Shown piece by piece: positions 7,492 to 14,276 of a stretch of DNA of 14,703 nt; the first letter of the stretch is position 1, and every line of letters begins with the position of its first letter. Position numbers and translations under genes: made by a program. The notes beneath the pieces were generated by a model. The model was not told where the DNA came from and made no database searches. It was given only the letters and a program-made list of their open reading frames with translations. Source of the stretch: Gemmatimonadaceae bacterium (GTDB taxonomy: Bacteria > Gemmatimonadota > Gemmatimonadetes > Gemmatimonadales > Gemmatimonadaceae); assembly GCA_025451425.1 (NCBI GenBank), contig JANWKK010000183.1, positions 1 to 14,703 on the forward strand, written 5' to 3'.

Positions 7492-7548
7492 TAGGTGCTA
7501 GGTGCTAGCGCTTTTCTTCTAGCACCTAACACCTATGACCTAGCACCT
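7479..7548. repeat. Inverted heptamer arrays (AGGTGCT family) forming a 30-bp hairpin
   Basis: The left arm, 7479-7508, is four 7-bp units AGGTGCT, AGGTGAT, AGGTGCT, AGGTGCT plus AG. A 10-base spacer (7509-7518, with TTTT) follows. The right arm, 7519-7548, is the inverted counterpart (AGCACCT, AACACCT, ATGACCT, AGCACCT). The arms pair at 28 of 30 positions. The mazG stop lies inside the left arm, and the asnS stop begins 2 bases after the right arm. Between convergent genes it could act as a bidirectional transcription end, but there is no classical U-tract. Confidence 0.92.
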
Positions 7549-7550
7549 GT

Positions 7551-8852
7551 TTATGGCTTCAGCCTCGCCATCATCCGCGGGAACGCAATCACCTCGCGAA
7601 TGTGCGACAAGCCACAAATCCATGCGACCGTGCGCTCGAGACCGAGGCCGAAGCCGGAGTGCACGAACGTCCCGTATCGACGCAGATCCAGGTACCAGTC
7701 GTACGCGTCGAGCGGGAGGCCCTCTTCTTTGATCCGCCTTACGAGTCGATCGTAGTCGTCCTCGCGTTGCGATCCGCCAATGATCTCACCGTAGCCTTCC
7801 GGCGCGAGACAGTCGTCGCATAACACAGTTCGCGTATCTGCCGGATTTTCCTTCATGTAAAAGGCCTTCGCGCCTTTTGGATAATTCATTACGAAGACAG
7901 GCTTATCGTAGTCGGCGACGATGAGCGCTTCGTCCTCGGCGCCAAGGTCGTCACCCCATTTCGTGGTGCTTCCTTTCTTCTTCACGATCTCCACCGCCTC
8001 GGAGTAGTCGAGGCGAACGAATGGAACCTTCACGCTTTCGAGCTTTGAGGTGTCGCGCTCGAGCAGCTTGAGCGACTCGCTACAGCGATCGAGCACACGT
8101 TGCACGAGGAAGGAGACGAAATCCTCCTGAAGACGCATATTCGCCGCGGAGTCGTACCACGCTACCTCCGGCTCGATCATCCAGAACTCGGTGAGGTGAC
8201 GGCGCGTTTTGGATTTCTCAGCGCGGAAGGTCGGACCGAAGGTGTAGATCTTCCCGAACGCCGCAGCAGCGGCTTCTCCGTACAGCTGTCCGGTCTGCGC
8301 GAGGTACGCCTTTCCTTCGTCGAAGTAATCGGTGTCGAAGAGACCACTCCGTTCGCCGATCGCCGCGGTCAGAATCGGCGTGTCGACGCGGAGGAAACCA
8401 CGCTCGTAGAAGAAGTCGTGGATCGACTGCTCGATTTCGTTGCGCACGGTGAAGATCGCGCGCTGACGATTGCTGCGAAGCCAGAAGTGACGATTGTCGA
8501 GAAGAAAATCGACGCCGTGCTCCTTTGGCTGAATCGGATAGTCGAGAGGGCTCGGACCGACAATCTCGAGATCGGCGACGGAGATCTCGAATCCACCTGG
8601 CGCACGCGCGTCCGCTTTCACCTCGCCGCGAATTGTGACCGATGTCTCCAAGGTGAGCGATGCGAATCGCTCCCAAACCGGCGCCGGTAACGCAGTTTTT
8701 ACAAAGACCGCTTGCGCAATCCCGGTCCCGTCGCGTACTACGGCGAACGCAACTTTGCCGGACGACCTGAGGTGCGTCACCCACGCATGCAGCGTCACGG
8801 TCGAGCCGACGTAATCGCGGAGATCGGCGATGCGCGGTATGTAATCGTGCAT
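7551..8852 (-). CDS. asnS: Asparaginyl-tRNA synthetase
   Basis: A 433-residue class IIb synthetase that charges tRNA-Asn. The N-terminal OB-fold anticodon-binding domain covers about 1-105 (TLHAWVTHLRSSGKVAFAVVRD). The catalytic core follows: motif 1 around GFLRVDTPIL (152-161), motif 2 FGPTFRAEKSKTRRHLTEF (205-223) with R210 contacting ATP, and motif 3 GFGLGLERTVAWICG (400-414) with R407. The region with VMNYPKGAKAFYMK and APEGYGEIIGGSQRE fits the asparagine enzyme rather than aspartyl- or lysyl-tRNA synthetase. The length matches short bacterial AsnRS. It is a single gene, divergent from the HAMP kinase and convergent with mazG. Confidence 0.96.
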   Translation of the reverse strand: MHDYIPRIADLRDYVGSTVTLHAWVTHLRSSGKVAFAVVRDGTGIAQAVFVKTALPAPVWERFASLTLETSVTIRGEVKADARAPGGFEISVADLEIVGPSPLDYPIQPKEHGVDFLLDNRHFWLRSNRQRAIFTVRNEIEQSIHDFFYERGFLRVDTPILTAAIGERSGLFDTDYFDEGKAYLAQTGQLYGEAAAAAFGKIYTFGPTFRAEKSKTRRHLTEFWMIEPEVAWYDSAANMRLQEDFVSFLVQRVLDRCSESLKLLERDTSKLESVKVPFVRLDYSEAVEIVKKKGSTTKWGDDLGAEDEALIVADYDKPVFVMNYPKGAKAFYMKENPADTRTVLCDDCLAPEGYGEIIGGSQREDDYDRLVRRIKEEGLPLDAYDWYLDLRRYGTFVHSGFGLGLERTVAWICGLSHIREVIAFPRMMARLKP

Positions 8853-9007
8853 GAGATGCGTGTTCGAAAAAGCTTAAGAGAACGGAAGATCGAGGTACGC
8901 TACACGAGGCGGCTGTGCAATTGTACCCCGCCACGATGTGACCCGCGCCGCGGCGCCGGACTTGCAACGTCGCGATACTAACTCATGCCGACCAACGCGC
9001 CGCAAAA
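8853..9007. promoter_or_regulatory. Divergent intergenic region between asnS and the HAMP kinase
   Basis: This 155-base gap must hold the starts of transcription for both flanking genes. For asnS a TTGCAC at 8920-8915 (minus) could be a -35 element but has no good -10 box at the right distance. For the kinase, GATACT at 8974-8979 resembles a -10 box without a matching -35. A nine-codon plus-strand frame, ATG at 8985 to TGA at 9009-9011, overlaps the kinase ATG as ATGA. I see no structured RNA or T-box-like element by eye. Confidence 0.4.
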
Positions 9008-10495
9008 ATGACTTTGCGCTCGAGGCTCATTGTGGGCCTCCTCACCATCGCGCTCATACTCGTTATACCGCTGTTGATCGCGGTACAGGCCATGGATCGG
9101 CTGCACCGCGACGCGCGCGCGCTGCGCGACAACGAGTTCGCCGCGTCTCTCCTCCTTGGTCGCTTACGAGAAGGCCTGAATGCGCTGCGTCGCGCAGAGA
9201 CGGCGTTGCTGTTCGTGCACGAAGCACGCACGCGCGATACGATGGACGCACAGCTGAAGATCGTCGCCGCCACTGCGGACTCGCTGAAGAACTTCAACCT
9301 CGACAAGTCCGCGGATGATGTCGCACGGCACATCGCGGAGATCGAGGCCTGGGCGCCGCAAGAGTACGCCGCCGCCCTTGCTGACCACCGCGACGAAGCC
9401 GAACAGATCTCGCAGACCCATCTCGTCCCGGCGCTCGGAGGCGCCGATCTCAGCGTCCTCGAGGCGGAACGCTACTTACGCCAACGAACCGCGGAGCGGG
9501 TCGCGTCGGCGGCCGTCGAAATCTCCCGAGCCAAGAACGTCTCGGGGCTCGCCGAAATCGGGGCGCTGATCCTGGCGGCACTCATCGGGGTCTGGCTCAC
9601 CCGCAATATCGCACGCCCGGTGCGAGCGCTCGAGAAGGGTATGGAAGCCGTATCCAACGGCAACCTCGGCTATAAGTTGCCTCTCTCTACGTCTCGCAGG
9701 GACGAATTTGGACGACTCGCAGCGAGCTTCGAGGAGATGACGAAGCAGCTCACCGAGCTGGACAAGTTGAAGGCCGAGTTCGTCTCTGTCGCGTCTCACG
9801 AGCTCAAAACGCCGATCAATGTCGTCCAGGGCTATGTCCAGCTTCTTGACGAGGGCGTCTACGGCGCGCTCAGCGACAAACAGCGCGGGGTGCTACAAAC
9901 ACTCGAGTCACAGATCCAGGCGCTCGCGCGGCTGGTGAAGCAGTTGCTCGACGTGAGCCGCTTCGAGGCAGGCGGGGGCAAGCTCGATCTGCGACGCGTC
10001 GCGCTCGGGTCGTTCCTCGACGAGCTCGAGCGGGCGTTCCACGTCCTGGCGGTGCAGCGCTCGCTTCGGTTCGTCGTGCACCGAGGCGAGGGACTGCCGG
10101 CGGAGGTAATCTGGGACGCCGATCGCATGAACGAGGTCCTTGGCAACCTCTTGTCGAACGCGTTCAAGTTCACGCCGCACGGTGGTGAAGTCGATCTCTC
10201 GATCGACGAGATCCACGGTTCGGTCCAGATCGAGGTGCGCGACTCCGGAGCCGGCATACCGGCCGAGCAGCTACCTCACATTTTCGATAAGTTCTTCCAG
10301 GCCGATAATCAGGTAGCGGGTTCAAAGGGAACTGGCCTAGGCCTCGCGATTGCCAAGTCGATCGTCGAGGCGCACGGAGGAACCATTCAGTGCGAGAGCA
10401 CGCCCGGCGTGGGGACGACATTTACGATCGCGTTGCCGACGCGAACCAGCCGCCGAACGTCGCGGCCACAGCGCGTGCCCGTCGAGGCCGTGTGA
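9008..10495 (+). CDS. Membrane sensor histidine kinase with HAMP domain
   Basis: A 495-residue kinase. Transmembrane helix 1 spans about 7-27. A helical periplasmic sensor (about 28-178, four-helix-bundle-like) and helix 2 (about 180-198) follow. A HAMP linker runs from about 199 to 252 (RPVRALEKGMEAVSNGNL). HisKA has phospho-acceptor H264 (SVASHELKTPINV). The ATPase shows N384 (NLLSNAFKFTP), G1 at 412-416 (DSGAG) and G2 at 441-445 (GTGLG), so it looks active. The tail is Arg-rich. No response regulator is adjacent; the next gene, 12 bases on, encodes a small coiled-coil envelope protein. The pairing recalls E. coli QseE/GlrK and its lipoprotein QseG, but that is inference from architecture only. 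Confidence 0.93.
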   Translation: MTLRSRLIVGLLTIALILVIPLLIAVQAMDRLHRDARALRDNEFAASLLLGRLREGLNALRRAETALLFVHEARTRDTMDAQLKIVAATADSLKNFNLDKSADDVARHIAEIEAWAPQEYAAALADHRDEAEQISQTHLVPALGGADLSVLEAERYLRQRTAERVASAAVEISRAKNVSGLAEIGALILAALIGVWLTRNIARPVRALEKGMEAVSNGNLGYKLPLSTSRRDEFGRLAASFEEMTKQLTELDKLKAEFVSVASHELKTPINVVQGYVQLLDEGVYGALSDKQRGVLQTLESQIQALARLVKQLLDVSRFEAGGGKLDLRRVALGSFLDELERAFHVLAVQRSLRFVVHRGEGLPAEVIWDADRMNEVLGNLLSNAFKFTPHGGEVDLSIDEIHGSVQIEVRDSGAGIPAEQLPHIFDKFFQADNQVAGSKGTGLGLAIAKSIVEAHGGTIQCESTPGVGTTFTIALPTRTSRRTSRPQRVPVEAV

Positions 10496-10507
10496 ATTTG
10501 CCGGGGC

Positions 10508-11077
10508 ATGCGGGCAATAACCGTTAGGCGCTCGGCCATTCTCGGGTTATTCGTCGCGCAAGGCTGCATCGCGGGACGTATTGGCCAAGGCTCAGGTCCG
10601 ACTGCACCGGACTGGCCGCAGACGCTCGCGCAGGCTGAAGCGGCGGCCTCGGAGCGTCGTTACGCTGACGCCGATCGTCTTCTGGCCAACTTTGCTACGC
10701 TCCACCCTGGGACGGAGGGGGCCGTCGAGAGCGCGTACTGGCGTGGCGTGCTCGCGCTCGAGCCGGCAAATCAGGACGGCTCACCTCAAGTAGCCGTCGC
10801 CTTCTTCGAGACCTACGGCAAGTCGTCGGGCGCGCTTCCGCATCGCCTCGAGGCCGACGTTTTCCGCCATGTCGCGCAGAAGCTTCAGTTGCTGTCCCAG
10901 CAGCAAGCAACCGTCGCCAGCGCGACGACCTCGGGCACGACATCAACCGCCGCTCCAACGCCGACCGACGTCAAGGCAAAGGACGCAGAGATTCAGCGCC
11001 TCAAGGACGAGCTGGCGAAAGCGAACGATGAGCTCGAGCGGATCAAGCGACGCCTAACGGCGCCGACGAAGCCCTGA
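10508..11077 (+). CDS. Small envelope protein with TPR-like segment and C-terminal coiled coil
   Basis: A 189-residue protein of unknown function. Residues 7-19 are hydrophobic after a basic start and end in VAQGC, so C20 could be a lipidated cysteine, although the lipobox is imperfect. Residues 40-90 look like a TPR-type helical repeat (SERRYADADRLLANFATLHP, then ESAYWRGVLALEP). A Ser/Thr/Ala-rich linker (136-155) leads to a charged heptad coiled coil (157-184). It lies 12 bases after the HAMP kinase, so the two are likely co-expressed. By analogy with QseG it may sit in the outer membrane and touch the kinase sensor. Its sequence cannot establish that. Confidence 0.7.
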   Translation: MRAITVRRSAILGLFVAQGCIAGRIGQGSGPTAPDWPQTLAQAEAAASERRYADADRLLANFATLHPGTEGAVESAYWRGVLALEPANQDGSPQVAVAFFETYGKSSGALPHRLEADVFRHVAQKLQLLSQQQATVASATTSGTTSTAAPTPTDVKAKDAEIQRLKDELAKANDELERIKRRLTAPTKP

Positions 11078-11089
11078 GGGGCGTGGGGC

Positions 11090-11117
11090 GGCGGGCGGCG
11101 GGCGGCGGGCGGCGGGC
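11090..11117. repeat. Four tandem GGCGGGC heptamers
   Basis: Four perfect 7-bp copies follow, by 12 bases, the stop of the coiled-coil protein. With the preceding GGGG (11085-11088) there are five runs of three or more G on the plus strand, each separated by four bases (CGGC), which meets the usual G-quadruplex pattern on the sense strand of the gene just upstream. Confidence 0.9.
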
Positions 11118-11132
11118 GACGTGTACCCCAAG

Positions 11133-11163
11133 CCCTCTACCCTCTACCCTCTACCCTCTACCC
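11133..11163. repeat. Four tandem CCCTCTA heptamers (TAGAGGG on the minus strand)
   Basis: Four perfect units, 11133-11160, plus a trailing CCC end 2 bases before the recG stop. On the minus strand, the recG sense strand, this gives five GGG runs with TAGA loops, and a sixth G run at 11129-11126. It is the mirror-image partner of the GGCGGGC array across a 15-base spacer. Both lie between convergent genes. Confidence 0.92.
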
Positions 11164-11165
11164 AG

Positions 11166-13274
11166 TCATCCAACCCGGAACAACTCCAGCGACCGCCGGT
11201 ACCGCTCGCCCAACACGCGGCGAAGGCCCGCTTGCTCCGGCGCGGCGAGATCCGGGTCGTGCGCCAGTAGTTGATCCGCGGCGAGACGCGCGCGCTCGCC
11301 GAGCGCCTCGTCCCTGAGTGGATCGGCCACGCGGAAGGTCGGAACGCCGCTCTGTCGCTCACCGAAGAGGTCTCCCATGCCGCGAATCCGGAGATCGGCG
11401 CGCGCGATCTCGAAGCCATCGTCGGTCGAGGAGAAGACTCTCAACCGAGCGGCCGCGTCCGGGCTCACGTCGCCGAGCAGAATGCAAAACGATTCGTCGG
11501 CGCCTCGACCAACGCGTCCGCGGAGCTGATGCAGCTGCGACAAGCCGAACCGCTCGGGGTGCTCGATCAACATCACCGTCGCGTTAGGTACGTCGATACC
11601 GACCTCGATCACCGTGGTCGCAACGAGCACGTCGATCTCGCGGTCGCGAAAGCGCCGCATGATGGCGTCGCGCTCCTTAGCGTCGACACGCCCGTGCAGC
11701 AGGGCGACGCGCCGGTGCGCGAACGGACCCGACGCGAGCGTCTCGAACATCGTCGTCGCCGCCTTGAGGTCTGTCTTTTCGGATTCCTCGATCACGGGAT
11801 AGACGATGTACGCCTGACGACCTTGCTCGAGCTGGCGATCGACGAACAGCAGCACGCGATCGCGCGCCGATTCGCGTCGCATTGCGGTCATGATCGGCTG
11901 ACGTCCTGGTGGTCTCTCATCGAGCACGCTGAGGTCGAGATCACCGTAGAGGGTGAGCGCCAACGACCGCGGAATTGGCGTCGCCGTCATGAGGAGCACG
12001 TCGGGCGCCTCGCCCTTGGCCGCGATGGCCTTGCGCTGCTCGACGCCGAAGCGGTGCTGCTCGTCCACGGCAACGAAGCCGAGCCGAGCGAACAACGTCG
12101 CGTCCTGAACGAGCGCGTGCGTTCCGACAACGAGCACCGGATCCGTCGAAGCGAGCCGCTGCGCGACTTCCTTGCGTTCGCGCGCCGAAAGACTTCCCGT
12201 GAGCAGGATCGGTGCAACGCCAGTCGGCCCCAAGAGTGTCGTCATCGTTCGACAATGCTGCTCGGCAAGCAGCTCCGTGGGGACCATGATCGCAGCCTGG
12301 TAGTCATTCTCGATGGCAAGCAACGCCGCGAAGAGCGCGACGATCGTTTTTCCGCTCCCGACGTCGCCTTGCAGAAGACGCTGCATACGATGCTCGCTGC
12401 ACATGTCCGCGAAGATTTCGCGCGTCGCGCGGGTCTGTGCACCGGTGAGCTGGAAGGGCAGCACATCCTTCAACTGCGTCGTGATCTGCCGCTTGTTCTC
12501 GAAGCGAATGCCGCGCCGCTGCTCGCGTGCCAATGACTTCGCGCGAAGGTGGAGCAGGTTCACGAAGAAGAGCTCCTCGAAGGCCAATCGTTCGCGGCCG
12601 CGCATCGCTTCCGCAAGCGACGAGGGTCGGTGCACCATGCGGAGGGCATCGCGAATCTCGGGCACCTGCGCGGCAGCGAGGACGTCGTTAGGTAAGTACT
12701 CGCTAACAAGCGGTAGCAGGCCATCGAGATGGCTTACGATGATCGAGCGAATCACCTTGAACGACAAGCCTTCGGTGGCCGGATAGACGGAGAGTACGCG
12801 TCCTTCGGCGGTGCCGCTCTCGTCGTCTCCGAGATTGATGAACTCGCGCGGCTGCAGCTGGCGGCCGTGAAAGAATCGCACGCTCCCTGTCACGAGCAGC
12901 GTGTCGCCCTTCGATATGGTTCGGTCGAGGAACGGCTGGCCAGGCCAGGACACCTCGATCATCCCTGTGTCGTCGCGGAGGACGGCCTGAAAGATTCTCA
13001 ACCCGCGACGCGTCGGAATGATGCCTTTCGAGATCACCTGGCCAATGACCGTGCCCTGCATCCCTGGCTCCAGGGACGAGATCGGCGCGACGGTGCTCGC
13101 GTCCTCGTAGCGGTGCGGAATGTGGTACAGCAGATCGCCGGCAGTGATAACCCCGAGCCGACGAAAGGCTTCGGCCCGCACTGGACCAACGCCTTTGAGA
13201 TACGTGATGCCCGTGTCCAGAAACAGCCGCTGCCCTGATCGTGACTGCGGCGCCGACATGCGTGGTGCGCTCAC
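11166..13274 (-). CDS. recG: ATP-dependent DNA helicase RecG
   Basis: A 702-residue superfamily 2 helicase that remodels stalled forks and branched DNA. The N-terminal wedge/OB region includes LKGVGPVRAEAFRRLGV (26-42) and the conserved HIPHRYED (51-58). Helicase motif I is GDVGSGKT (303-310, K309). Motif II is DEQH (404-407), followed by RFGVEQR. Motif III is MTATPIPR (429-436). Domain two has HGRV (527-530), TTVIEVGIDVPNA (553-565) and motif VI QLRGRVGRG (583-591). The C-terminal TRG-like segment includes GDLFGERQSG (634-643). Length and order are normal. The start overlaps the ftsY stop by 4 bases, so the two are probably one transcript. Confidence 0.97.
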   Translation of the reverse strand: MSAPRMSAPQSRSGQRLFLDTGITYLKGVGPVRAEAFRRLGVITAGDLLYHIPHRYEDASTVAPISSLEPGMQGTVIGQVISKGIIPTRRGLRIFQAVLRDDTGMIEVSWPGQPFLDRTISKGDTLLVTGSVRFFHGRQLQPREFINLGDDESGTAEGRVLSVYPATEGLSFKVIRSIIVSHLDGLLPLVSEYLPNDVLAAAQVPEIRDALRMVHRPSSLAEAMRGRERLAFEELFFVNLLHLRAKSLAREQRRGIRFENKRQITTQLKDVLPFQLTGAQTRATREIFADMCSEHRMQRLLQGDVGSGKTIVALFAALLAIENDYQAAIMVPTELLAEQHCRTMTTLLGPTGVAPILLTGSLSARERKEVAQRLASTDPVLVVGTHALVQDATLFARLGFVAVDEQHRFGVEQRKAIAAKGEAPDVLLMTATPIPRSLALTLYGDLDLSVLDERPPGRQPIMTAMRRESARDRVLLFVDRQLEQGRQAYIVYPVIEESEKTDLKAATTMFETLASGPFAHRRVALLHGRVDAKERDAIMRRFRDREIDVLVATTVIEVGIDVPNATVMLIEHPERFGLSQLHQLRGRVGRGADESFCILLGDVSPDAAARLRVFSSTDDGFEIARADLRIRGMGDLFGERQSGVPTFRVADPLRDEALGERARLAADQLLAHDPDLAAPEQAGLRRVLGERYRRSLELFRVG

Positions 13275-14200
13275 TCGTCGCTCAGGAGATCCTCGGAGAA
13301 TGCCGCGGCGTCGAACGCGACGATGTCGTCGACGCCTTCTCCGACCGAGAGGAACTTGACCGGAACGTCGATCGCTTCGTGCACGGCGACAACGATTCCG
13401 CCGCGCGCGGTTCCGTCGAGTTTTGTGACGACCAGTCCTGTCACCGGAACGGCGGCCGCGAATGTCTTTGCTTGCTGGACCGCATTCTGGCCGATCGTGC
13501 CATCGAGAACGAGCAAGCTCTCGTGAGGCGCGCCAGGCAGTCGCTTGGCAATCACCCGCGCGACCTTCTTGAGCTCGTCCATCAGGTTTTCACTGGTGTG
13601 GAGGCGCCCGGCCGTATCGATGATCACGACGTCTGCCTTACGAGACAGGGCCGCGTCGATCGCATCGAAGGCGACGGCAGCGGGATCGCTCCCCGCGCGC
13701 GCGCCGATGAACTCGGCGCCCGTGCGCTCCGCCCAGACGCGCAGCTGATCGATGGCGCCGGCGCGGAAGGTGTCGCCGGCGGCAACGAGCACTCGCTTGC
13801 GCTCACGACGAAACCGTTCGCTGAGCTTTCCGATGAACGTGGTTTTGCCGGCGCCGTTGACACCGACGATGAGAATGACGAACGGCGCGCTCGGTGGCGC
13901 CGTTAGGCGCGGATCGCTGTTTCCGGTGCGCAGCGCGCTCTCGACCCCTTGCCGCAAGGCCTCCTGAAATTGGTCGCGGGTCTTGACGTCGCCTCGTTTG
14001 GCGACTCGCTCGACGTCCTCCACGAGGCGAAGGGTCACCGGGACGCCGAAGTCCGCCTCCAGGAGCAACTCTTCGAGACGTTCCAGCGATCCCGCCTCGA
14101 CGCCCCGCACGGCGACGCCGACGTCCATGAGCGCGACGTCTTTGATGCGCTGCCAGAGTGAACGGCGAGGTGAATCCGATTTCTTTCGTAGTAACCGCAC
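13271..14200 (-). CDS. ftsY: Signal recognition particle receptor FtsY
   Basis: A 309-residue SRP-family GTPase that docks the Ffh-ribosome complex at the inner membrane for co-translational insertion. The N domain covers about 12-90 (ERLEELLLEADFGV). The G domain has the P-loop GVNGAGKTT (113-121), DTFRAGAIDQLR (143-154), DTAGR (195-199), TKLDGTARGG (259-268) and the closing GEGVDDI (287-293). There is no long acidic A domain; only a short basic N-terminal segment (RLLRKK) could contact lipid. The start is GTG at 14200 without a clear ribosome site. The 5' leader contains heptamer arrays, and the upstream gene ends only 76 bases away, so read-through transcription is likely. Confidence 0.96.
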   Translation of the reverse strand: MRLLRKKSDSPRRSLWQRIKDVALMDVGVAVRGVEAGSLERLEELLLEADFGVPVTLRLVEDVERVAKRGDVKTRDQFQEALRQGVESALRTGNSDPRLTAPPSAPFVILIVGVNGAGKTTFIGKLSERFRRERKRVLVAAGDTFRAGAIDQLRVWAERTGAEFIGARAGSDPAAVAFDAIDAALSRKADVVIIDTAGRLHTSENLMDELKKVARVIAKRLPGAPHESLLVLDGTIGQNAVQQAKTFAAAVPVTGLVVTKLDGTARGGIVVAVHEAIDVPVKFLSVGEGVDDIVAFDAAAFSEDLLSDE

Positions 14201-14213
14201 GATGACTGTTGTT

Positions 14214-14250
14214 AGGTGCTAGGTGCTAGGTGCTAGGTGCTAGGTGCTAG
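14214..14250. repeat. Five tandem AGGTGCT heptamers upstream of ftsY
   Basis: Five perfect 7-bp copies run from 14214 to 14248, plus AG, the same unit family as at 7479-7548. The array ends 13 bases before the ftsY GTG and would lie in its leader RNA as CTAGCAC-type repeats. Each junction creates a CTAG tetranucleotide, which is scarce in many bacterial genomes. Confidence 0.93.
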
Positions 14251-14261
14251 CGAAAACTACG

Positions 14262-14276
14262 CTCTACCCTCTACCC
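14262..14276. repeat. Two CTCTACC heptamers next to a stop codon
   Basis: Two perfect units (14262-14275) plus a C touch the stop codon of the right-edge gene at 14277. The unit is the same family as at 11133-11163. It faces the AGGTGCT array across about 11 bases, so this site combines unit types that occur separately at the other two sites. Confidence 0.88.

Noticed and set aside
8853..9007. T-box or other riboswitch upstream of asnS
   Set aside because: No T-box sequence, specifier-like stem or terminator run is visible in the 155 bases.
11090..11163. CRISPR array or telomere-like DNA
   Set aside because: Units are 7 bp without unique spacers, there are no cas genes, and the arrays are short and internal. 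TAGAGGG only superficially resembles telomere repeats.
11271..12536. A 421-codon plus-strand frame
   Set aside because: It is wholly antisense to recG, whose helicase motifs are clear; its composition is typical of a shadow frame.
14214..14250. Repeat as an insertion-sequence terminal or phage attachment site
   Set aside because: No integrase, transposase or target duplication is nearby, and the unit is a simple 7-bp tandem repeat found at several gene ends.
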